From the NCBI GenBank assembly GCA_937858455.1, contig CALLYN010000550.1:1-6173 (forward strand): 6,173 nucleotides of DNA, given 5' to 3'. A model generated the notes under the pieces. The model was given only the letters and a program-made list of their open reading frames with translations, did no database searches and was not told the origin of the DNA. The position numbers were made by a program, and so were the translations under genes. This document shows positions 1-5,101 of the stretch, one piece after another; positions within the stretch are counted from its first letter, which is position 1; the number at the start of each line of letters is the position of its first letter. This DNA comes from an uncultured Kouleothrix sp. (GTDB lineage Bacteria > Chloroflexota > Chloroflexia > Chloroflexales > Roseiflexaceae).

Positions 1-12
1 TCAAGCAAGTGA

Positions 13-1611
13 TCAGCCTGATGCCGGGTTCTCGGGTGGTGGTTCCGGGCTCCTGGCGCGGCGCAGCCGGCGCACAAGCACGGCGATAAAGAAGTCGAGC
101 GCCTCGACGCGCAGCAGCACGCAGACGCCGAAATAGATCGCCGCGCCCGCGCCGCCGGCCAAAACCAGCCGCAGCAGTGCGCCGCCCGGCAGCACGCGCG
201 CCAGCAGCACGATCGCGCCGGCCATCGCCGCGCAGCCCAGCAGCGACTTCAGCAGCGCTTCGCCCAGCCGCAGGCCACGCAGGCTCACCAGGCCGCGCGA
301 GAGCAGCAGCAGCAGCAGCAGGTGGCTGACCCACTGCGCCGAATTGCCCAGCACCAGCGCGCCAAAGCCCATGTTCGAGAACGCCAGCAGCGGCAGCGCG
401 GTGAGCAGGTAGGCGCCAATCGCCGCGCCCTGCACCAGGTTTGGCGCCAGCGTGCGCTTGTGGGCGTAGAACGCGAACAGCAGCATCTGATCGAGCGCGG
501 CGGCTGGCAGGCCCGGCAGGTACAGCAGCAGCGCCTGTGCGGTGAGCAGCGTGTCGGCGCTGGTAAAGCGCCCGCGCTCAAACAGCAGCGCGGTGATCGG
601 CCCGGCCAGCGCCGCCAGCCCGGCGGTGGCCGGCAGAATCAACAGCAGCACGACCTTCAGGCCCATGCCAAGCGTGCGGCGGAAGGCGCTCTCGTCGGCG
701 GCGCTGGCCTGCCGCGAGAGGGTTGGCAGCACCGCGAACGATACCGCGGCCGCCACCAGCCCCAGCGGGAACTGTATCAGCGTAGTGGCGTAGCGCATAG
801 CCGAAAGCGCGCTTGGGAAACGTGAGGCCAGCGTGCGGTCGATCACCACGCCGATCGTCGAGAACGTGATGCCAAGCGCCACCGGCGCGTACAATCGCAT
901 GATCCGGCGCACGCCGGGGTGGCGCAGATCGAGCGCGGGCCGGTAGTGCATGCCGCGCAGCCCCGGCAGCTGTAGCAGCACCTGCAGTAGCGCGCCGATC
1001 AGCACGCCGGCCACCAGGCTCAGCGGCCCCAGCAACGGCGCCAGCAGCAGCGCGCCAAGGATGATGCCGGTGTTGTAGGCGCTGGTGGTGAAGGACGGCA
1101 GCAGAAAGCGCTGGCGGGCATACAGCAGCGCCGTAACAAGGCCCGACAGACCCATCAGCACCACCGCGGGCAGCAGCAGCCGCACCATCAGGATCGTCTC
1201 GGCGCGGGCGGCGCCCACAAAGCCACTGGCCAGCACCGACACAACCTGCGGCGCGAGCAGCGCCAGGAACGCCGCGAGCGCCGCCATAGCCAGCAGCACC
1301 AGGTTGATCATGCTCGACGCGACACGCCAGAACTCGCGCTCGTCGCCCTCGGCATACTCGCTGAACACCGGGACGAGCGCAGCGCTGATCGCGCCATTGA
1401 TCAGCAAGTCGTACAGCTGGGTCGGCACGGCCGACGCGGCGGTGAAGGTGTCGACGCCGGTACCAAACGTGCCGGCGATCACCGACTCGCGGGCAAGGCC
1501 AAGCACGCGGCTGGCGATATTGCCGGCGGCGATCAGCACGGCGGCAATAGCAATCCGGCGCGCGAGGCTCGCGGCCGGATTGGCGGGAGTTTCAGAGGCG
1601 GTTTGGCTCAT
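13..1611 (-). CDS. murJ: MurJ/MviN-family lipid II flippase
   Basis: 532-residue polytopic membrane protein of the MVN (MurJ/MviN, MOP exporter superfamily) type. In this family it flips lipid II, the undecaprenyl-linked peptidoglycan precursor, across the cytoplasmic membrane. The N-terminal signature is clear: SRVLGLARE at residues 34-42 and VPTQLYDLLINGAISAALVP at 62-81, matching the first helices of MurJ. The family's LLFERGRFTSADT and YAHKRTLAPN segments follow in the second half, and hydrophobic stretches continue to about residue 510, consistent with about 14 helices. The C-terminus is a short Arg/Pro-rich cytoplasmic tail. Length is normal for the family. The start ATG lies 33 bp after the LCP stop, but I see no good Shine-Dalgarno before it, so translation may be weak or depend on the upstream gene. 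A second in-frame TGA follows at 1-3. One long Leu run (HLLLLLLLS) is encoded by a CTG microsatellite. The family call is firm; the flippase role is inferred from the family. Confidence 0.95.
   Translation of the reverse strand: MSQTASETPANPAASLARRIAIAAVLIAAGNIASRVLGLARESVIAGTFGTGVDTFTAASAVPTQLYDLLINGAISAALVPVFSEYAEGDEREFWRVASSMINLVLLAMAALAAFLALLAPQVVSVLASGFVGAARAETILMVRLLLPAVVLMGLSGLVTALLYARQRFLLPSFTTSAYNTGIILGALLLAPLLGPLSLVAGVLIGALLQVLLQLPGLRGMHYRPALDLRHPGVRRIMRLYAPVALGITFSTIGVVIDRTLASRFPSALSAMRYATTLIQFPLGLVAAAVSFAVLPTLSRQASAADESAFRRTLGMGLKVVLLLILPATAGLAALAGPITALLFERGRFTSADTLLTAQALLLYLPGLPAAALDQMLLFAFYAHKRTLAPNLVQGAAIGAYLLTALPLLAFSNMGFGALVLGNSAQWVSHLLLLLLLSRGLVSLRGLRLGEALLKSLLGCAAMAGAIVLLARVLPGGALLRLVLAGGAGAAIYFGVCVLLRVEALDFFIAVLVRRLRRARSPEPPPENPASG
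302..321. repeat. (AGC)6 trinucleotide microsatellite inside murJ
   Basis: Twenty bases of uninterrupted AGC repeat (six units plus AG). On the coding strand it reads as consecutive CTG Leu codons within a predicted membrane helix of MurJ. Gain or loss of units would keep the frame and lengthen or shorten the Leu run. Confidence 0.85.
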
Positions 1612-1644
1612 GAAGTTAGCTGAACGGGCGGGCTCGATAGGGCG

Positions 1645-2712
1645 CTAGCGCGCAGGCTCTTCGCCGCCAGCCGAGGCGACGCTCGGATCGATCATCTGGC
1701 TCACCAGGCGGCGCAGCGCCTTTTGGTCTTTCAGCAGCAGCACGTACGCCGGCTGGGTGCGCGGAGTCACCATCTTGGCGTCGATCGCGAAGCGCTGGAT
1801 ATCCTCGGGGTGCAGCCGGGTGCCCACGCTGGCGAGGCCAAGCATTTCGCCGCGCGAGATATCGGTGCGAATGTAGTTGCTGAGCACGTCGGTGTAGTCG
1901 TCGAGGCTGGTGAGCTGGCTCAGCAGGCCCTGCTCGCGCACGCGGTCGAAGATCGCCATGAGCACCTGCTGTTGGCGCTGGTTGCGGCCGAAGTCGCTGT
2001 CGGCATGGCGCGTGCGAGCGTAGATCAGCGCGCGGTCGCCGTCCATGAGCTGGCGGCCTGGGTCGAAGTGTATCTTGATCGTGCGGTAGTCGTCGGTGGG
2101 GTAGGCCGGGTCGTCGATCGTCTTCGGCACGTCGACATAGATGCCGCCGAGCTTGTCGATCACTGCGCGGAAGCCCTCGAAGTTGATCAGCATGAACCGA
2201 TCGATCCGCAGGCCAGTCAGGTCGCCGACGGTTTGCTTCAGCAGCGCCGGGCCATAGCCCTTGCCAAGCTTGGTTTCGCCAAGCAGGTAGGCAGTGTTGA
2301 TCCGGTTCTGGGCAAAGCCAGGGATATTGACCCACAGGTCGCGGGGGAACGAGAGCATGCCTACGCGGTTCGAGTGGCTATCGAGGTGCACCAGCACCAG
2401 GGTGTCGGTGCGGCTCACGTTTTCGCCGGGGCGAGCGTCGGTGCCGACGAGCAAGATATTCGACACGCCCTCGGGCTCGGGGATCGCGGTAGGCATAGGC
2501 TCGGCGGTGGGCGCCGCCCCGGCCGGCGACGACGCGCCCGCAGCCTGCGCGCCAGGCGTGGCGGTTGGCAGCGTGACGGTGGGGACGATCATTTTGTCGA
2601 CGTTCGACAGCGCCCGGTTCCATTTCGAGCCCAGCCAGATCGCCGGCAGTGCAGCTATCAGAAGGGCAACCGTGGTGATACCCAAAACCATCCGTCGTCG
2701 CGAAACGCGCAT
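1645..2712 (-). CDS. LytR-CpsA-Psr (LCP) family protein, membrane-anchored
   Basis: 355-residue protein of the LytR-CpsA-Psr family. These extracytoplasmic enzymes transfer lipid-pyrophosphate-linked glycopolymers (teichoic acids, capsule, other secondary wall polymers) to peptidoglycan. Layout: a short basic N-terminus (RVSRRR), one membrane helix at about 8-28, a Pro/Thr/Ala-rich linker at about 44-82, then the LCP domain at about 84-260. Visible family motifs are ILLVGTDAR (86-94) with Asp92, RTDT (101-104), SFPRDLWV (121-128), NRINTAY (137-143) and DGDRALIYARTRHADSDFGR (224-243) followed by NQRQQQ. These contain the conserved Asp/Arg residues that bind the metal and polyprenyl pyrophosphate. 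The start at 2712 is chosen because GGAGAG lies 7 nt upstream (2723-2718). An in-frame ATG at 2805 would add 31 non-hydrophobic residues and has no ribosome site. The gene leads a two-gene unit with murJ. The acceptor or donor polymer cannot be told from sequence. Confidence 0.93.
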   Translation of the reverse strand: MRVSRRRMVLGITTVALLIAALPAIWLGSKWNRALSNVDKMIVPTVTLPTATPGAQAAGASSPAGAAPTAEPMPTAIPEPEGVSNILLVGTDARPGENVSRTDTLVLVHLDSHSNRVGMLSFPRDLWVNIPGFAQNRINTAYLLGETKLGKGYGPALLKQTVGDLTGLRIDRFMLINFEGFRAVIDKLGGIYVDVPKTIDDPAYPTDDYRTIKIHFDPGRQLMDGDRALIYARTRHADSDFGRNQRQQQVLMAIFDRVREQGLLSQLTSLDDYTDVLSNYIRTDISRGEMLGLASVGTRLHPEDIQRFAIDAKMVTPRTQPAYVLLLKDQKALRRLVSQMIDPSVASAGGEEPAR

Positions 2713-2723
2713 CCAATCTCTCC
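2713..2723 (-). promoter_or_regulatory. Ribosome binding site fixing the LCP start
   Basis: On the minus strand GGAGAG (2723-2718) precedes the ATG at 2712; the GGAG core is 7 nt away. It decides between this start and the in-frame ATG 93 nt upstream, which lacks such a site. Confidence 0.7.
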
Positions 2724-2840
2724 GTAGCTCAACATGTGACCGCCAGACCGCTACACTCGCGTACGCACAACTCGTGCCGCGATTGCATGCCAAAACGCCT
2801 GGCAAAGCGTCGTCGCCGGTTCATGTTGGTGTGTCAAATC

Positions 2841-2855
2841 GGCTCGTCGTGAGCC
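2841..2855 (-). other. Small stem-loop in the LCP leader
   Basis: Perfect 5-bp stem GGCTC/GAGCC with a 5-nt loop. It lies 3 nt downstream (in transcript sense) of a larger stem-loop at 2886-2859. No T-run follows, so it is not a standard terminator. A third, weaker 5-bp stem (TGCCA/TGGCA) lies at 2788-2804. Confidence 0.35.
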
Positions 2856-2858
2856 TGT

Positions 2859-2886
2859 GGGAAGAATGCGGCCTGGCATTCAGCCC
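2859..2886 (-). other. Stem-loop in the LCP leader
   Basis: On the transcript the arms GGGCTGAATGC and GCATTCTTCCC pair as a 6-bp inner stem (GAATGC/GCATTC) plus a 3-bp outer stem (GGG/CCC). They are separated by a 2x2 internal loop, and the apical loop has 6 nt. It lies 25-30 nt downstream of the predicted transcription start. It could be a leader regulatory structure or chance. Confidence 0.4.
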
Positions 2887-2913
2887 GGTCGAATTTATAC
2901 GCCGCCGAAGTAA

Positions 2914-2957
2914 TATGCGTACTATACCATAAATTCCGCACTGGTATCATACGCATA
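2914..2957. repeat. 16-bp-arm inverted repeat, probable operator or hairpin in the LCP promoter
   Basis: The left arm 2914-2929 (TATGCGTACTATACCA) and right arm 2942-2957 (TGGTATCATACGCATA) are reverse complements at 14 of 16 positions, with a 12-nt AT-rich spacer. The only mismatches are two adjacent positions. The predicted -10 hexamer lies in the left arm and the -35 in the right arm, which would suit a dimeric regulator's operator. The function is inferred. Confidence 0.6.
2921..2950 (-). promoter_or_regulatory. Candidate sigma-70-type promoter for the LCP-murJ unit
   Basis: On the minus strand ATGATA (2950-2945, 4/6 to TTGACA) is followed after 18 nt by TATAGT (2926-2921, 5/6 to TATAAT). 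It sits in the most AT-rich patch of a G+C-rich window and points at the LCP gene, predicting a leader of about 200 nt. An alternative -10 (TATAAA at 2899-2894) has no acceptable -35. Confidence 0.45.
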
Positions 2958-3057
2958 GCTGATAGGACGGTGAGACTGCGGCTTTTCCGGGCCATTGCGC
3001 GTAGAAATACCGGCGCCTGGATGGGCTGCGTGCCTCCAAAGCACTCTTTTCAGCGCT

Positions 3058-3843
3058 CTAGCCGGCGCTGCCGGGCGCCGCAGGCGTTTCGATCTCGCGC
3101 GGGTCGACGGGCGTGAGGCGCGGGATGAAGCGCGGCACCAGCTGGCAGTAGCGAATGTAGGCGCCGCCGAAGCGCGCGCGCAGTTCGCGCTCTTCCAGGC
3201 GCAGCTGCATGATCAGCTGGGTGATATACGCCGCCAGCAGCAGCACAATGCCCCAGTTTTGCGTCAGCAGCGCGGTGGCGGCGATCAGGGTCATGTCGGT
3301 GTCGTACAGCGGGTTGCGCACGTAGCGATACGGCCCCTGCACCACCAGCTTCTGCGGGATGTTCTGCTCTTCGGCGCCGCGGCCAGGCGGGAACAGCGCA
3401 GCGGCGAACAGCACGCGCGCCCAGCCCATCTGCCCCACCGCCCAGACGCCAATCAGCACCGAGGCCGCCAGCAGCAGCGCGCCAAGCGCCTGGAGCGCGC
3501 GCGGCCCCTGCCAGCTCCACTCGAGCCAGCGCGGGCCAACAAGGCCCACGATCGCCAGCACGATCGTCGTCCCGATCCACATCAGGCCAACTTCGACGAA
3601 ATACCAGGCCCACACGCCGCGCGGCTGGAGCCAGGCGCGCCAGCGCTCGAGCATGGGGTAGGTGAACAGGTCGATCACGATCATGCCGCCGTAGAAGCCG
3701 GCGATGTACAGCGGCAGCAGCACCCAGCGGCCAAGCAGCACGTCGGCGCCAATGCAGATGAAGAACGAGAGCAGCCAGAGCCAAGCCGGGCCGTGATGCC
3801 ACGCCGGGCGCGCCGATGGACGGGTCGCGGTCTGGGTTGACAT
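3058..3843 (-). CDS. Integral-membrane methyltransferase of the ICMT/PEMT (isoprenylcysteine carboxyl methyltransferase-like) type
   Basis: 261-residue membrane protein. The C-terminal part has the hallmarks of the isoprenylcysteine carboxyl methyltransferase/phospholipid methyltransferase-like family. These are GPYRYVRNPLY at 170-180 before a membrane helix, then EERELRARFG at 217-226, Tyr229 and Tyr232, and VPRFIPR at 236-242. In ICMT-type enzymes this region forms the S-adenosylmethionine pocket. Hydrophobic segments lie at about 22-38, 41-60, 78-103, 117-137 and 184-212, so roughly five or six helices. The start at 3843 is preferred because GAGGAG lies just upstream (3852-3847) and the MSTQT... 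protein begins cleanly. An upstream in-frame ATG at 4116 would add 91 Arg-rich residues overlapping the MOSC gene. Bacterial members act on various small molecules or lipids, so the substrate is unknown. It follows the MOSC gene after 101 bp and may be read from the same transcript. Confidence 0.85.
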   Translation of the reverse strand: MSTQTATRPSARPAWHHGPAWLWLLSFFICIGADVLLGRWVLLPLYIAGFYGGMIVIDLFTYPMLERWRAWLQPRGVWAWYFVEVGLMWIGTTIVLAIVGLVGPRWLEWSWQGPRALQALGALLLAASVLIGVWAVGQMGWARVLFAAALFPPGRGAEEQNIPQKLVVQGPYRYVRNPLYDTDMTLIAATALLTQNWGIVLLLAAYITQLIMQLRLEERELRARFGGAYIRYCQLVPRFIPRLTPVDPREIETPAAPGSAG

Positions 3844-3852
3844 ACGCTCCTC
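3844..3852 (-). promoter_or_regulatory. Ribosome binding site of the membrane methyltransferase gene
   Basis: GAGGAG at 3852-3847 on the minus strand precedes the ATG at 3843. Counting from the GAGG core the spacing is 5 nt, a little short but usable. It supports the 261-residue form over the longer reading frame. Confidence 0.6.
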
Positions 3853-3944
3853 TTTGTTTACAGGGCCTGTGCGGACGCTAGTATCTTCTCGTACGCCGCC
3901 GGGGTATGCGCCGGATCTCTGCGCAGCGGCTGCGCGCACAATGC

Positions 3945-4529
3945 CTACGCGACAACAAAGACGCGGTCGCCGGGGCGCACCTCGGCGCCGGGGCCATCGG
4001 CAAGGCGCGCGTAGAAGCCGCGCACGCCGTCGTTCAGGAACTGCAGCGCCGCACGCAGCTGCTCGGGCGTGAGCGGCCCATCGGCGAGGCAGGCGAACTG
4101 GCTGAACTCGACGCACGGCGCGGCGACGATCAGGTCGGTCAGGCGCGCTTCGCGGCCGTCGTCGCCGCGGATCAGCAGCGCCGCCCCCAGGTCGGCCAGT
4201 GCAAACGCGCGCTCGCTGGCGATCAGAATATTTTCGCCTGCCACGCCGTCGGCCAGGTGCTGGCCGAAACGATCGCGCATGGCCGCGTAGTGGCTGGTGA
4301 AGCCGAACGAGAGGCTGTTCGGCCCTTGATTGCGGGTTGCGGCGTGCTGGCGGTTGTGCACGTCGAGCAGCTCGTCATCGCCGCTGATGCCAACCGCGCC
4401 GCTAGGCGTCAGGCGCAGGCGCGGCACCGCCAGCAGCGGCGCCGGGTCGTAGTAGCGAAACGGCTTCTGCCCGACCTTCAGCGACGAGCGCTGGATCTGC
4501 GCCAGCGCGACGCGGCCGATCTCGATCAT
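3945..4529 (-). CDS. MOSC-domain protein
   Basis: 194-residue protein that I read as a MOSC domain (the C-terminal domain of molybdenum-cofactor sulfurases). Supporting signals in order are LDVHNRQHAATRN at about 55-67 (equivalent to the family's GD.H.....R segment), GVAGENILI at 95-103 (matching the GE.N segment), GAALLIRGDD at 115-124, APCVEFSQF at 137-145 with Cys139 in the place of the family's conserved cysteine, and the closing GVRGFYARL...GAEVRPGDRV at 168-190. MOSC domains are thought to handle sulfur bound to the conserved Cys or to bind molybdenum cofactor, as in YiiM/YcbX-like proteins; the substrate here is unknown. The start overlaps the acyltransferase stop by ATGA, and a strong GGAGG lies 7 nt upstream (4541-4537), which makes the start secure. 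No molybdoenzyme is visible nearby, so its placement in this operon is unexplained. Confidence 0.8.
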   Translation of the reverse strand: MIEIGRVALAQIQRSSLKVGQKPFRYYDPAPLLAVPRLRLTPSGAVGISGDDELLDVHNRQHAATRNQGPNSLSFGFTSHYAAMRDRFGQHLADGVAGENILIASERAFALADLGAALLIRGDDGREARLTDLIVAAPCVEFSQFACLADGPLTPEQLRAALQFLNDGVRGFYARLADGPGAEVRPGDRVFVVA

Positions 4530-5101
4530 TGGGGTTCCTCCGCTGGTGGCCTCAGGCGTATTTCGCCGAACTGCTCGGGGCGCTTGCCGACCACGCCGAT
4601 GTAGAAGGCGCGGATCGCGGCCATATCGGCCTCGGCGTCGCCGCTGGGCATGATCGCCGGGCCAAGCCCGCCGACCTTGCGGCGGTAGTCGGCGAAGCCA
4701 AGCACCATTGGCACGCGCGCACCATTGGCGATGTGGTAGAAGCCGCTCTTCCAGTAGGGCGTGCGCTTGCGGGTGCCCTCGGGCAGCACCGCCAGCACCA
4801 GCCGGTCGCTCGTGCGAAACGCGGCCACCGCCTGATCGACGACATTATGGCGCGCGGTGCGGTCGATCGGCAGGCCGCCCAGCCGGCGCAGGATCCAGCC
4901 AAACGGCGGCCGGAACAGGGTGTGCTTGCCCATCCAGGTGGCTTTGATGCCAAGCGCGACCGCCAGCAGCAGCATCACCGGGAAATCCCAGTTCGAGGTG
5001 TGCGGCGCCACCACCAGCACGATCGTACGCGCGTCGGGCAGGGCGCCGACGGCACGCCAGCCGAACAGCGCCAGAACCGCGCGCGCGAGCTGTCGCCTCA
5101 T
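4526..5101 (-). CDS. PlsC-type glycerolipid acyltransferase (1-acyl-sn-glycerol-3-phosphate acyltransferase family)
   Basis: 191-residue acyltransferase of the PlsC/LPLAT family, which transfers an acyl chain to a glycerolipid or related acceptor at the membrane. All motifs are present. HTSNWD at 34-39 gives the catalytic H(X4)D pair His34/Asp39. GWILRRLGGLPIDR at 68-81 is the acceptor-binding block. LPEGTR at 106-111 is the phosphate-binding PEGTR motif. The NGARVPMVLGF block at 126-136 carries the conserved Pro131. It is shorter than typical PlsC (about 240 residues) and lacks a clear N-terminal membrane helix, apart from moderately hydrophobic stretches at 26-33 and 41-52. It may therefore be a soluble or peripheral relative with another acceptor. 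The ATG overlaps the valS stop as ATGA, and its 3' end overlaps the MOSC start the same way. Only a weak AGG lies upstream of the start, so coupling to valS translation is likely. Confidence 0.9.
   Translation of the reverse strand: MRRQLARAVLALFGWRAVGALPDARTIVLVVAPHTSNWDFPVMLLLAVALGIKATWMGKHTLFRPPFGWILRRLGGLPIDRTARHNVVDQAVAAFRTSDRLVLAVLPEGTRKRTPYWKSGFYHIANGARVPMVLGFADYRRKVGGLGPAIMPSGDAEADMAAIRAFYIGVVGKRPEQFGEIRLRPPAEEPQ

Larger units (their letters stand above)
2713..3057. other. 345-bp intergenic region between the methyltransferase gene and the LCP gene
   Basis: No coding sequence is credible here on either strand. The segment closest to the methyltransferase stop (about 2970-3057) has no obvious hairpin plus T-tract, so I see no intrinsic terminator. 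The AT-rich part (about 2890-2960) carries a long inverted repeat and the best promoter candidate. The remaining roughly 180 bp down to the LCP start would be a transcribed leader containing small stem-loops. Function is inferred from layout only. Confidence 0.6.

Noticed and set aside
1723..2727. Open frame of 334 codons on the plus strand opposite the LCP gene
   Set aside because: It is the antisense shadow of a well-supported LCP gene. The translation is His/Arg/Ala/Val-rich with no recognisable domain, as expected in G+C-rich DNA.
2713..2805. N-terminal extension of the LCP protein to the ATG at 2805
   Set aside because: The in-frame extension has no ribosome site and would place 31 polar residues before the membrane anchor; the ATG at 2712 has GGAGAG at good spacing.
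2995..3840. Open frame of 281 codons on the plus strand opposite the membrane methyltransferase
   Set aside because: Arg/Gln/His/Ala-rich, low-complexity translation with no family signal; it mirrors the real gene's span.
3921..3935. G+C-rich hairpin (GCGCAGC/GCTGCGC) after the MOSC gene as a terminator
   Set aside because: The loop would be only 1-3 nt and no T-run follows on the transcribed strand. It may be a chance palindrome, so no terminator is claimed.
3844..4116. N-terminal extension of the methyltransferase to an in-frame ATG at 4116
   Set aside because: It adds 91 Arg/Ala/Pro-rich residues, overlaps the MOSC gene deeply, and ignores the good ribosome site before the ATG at 3843.
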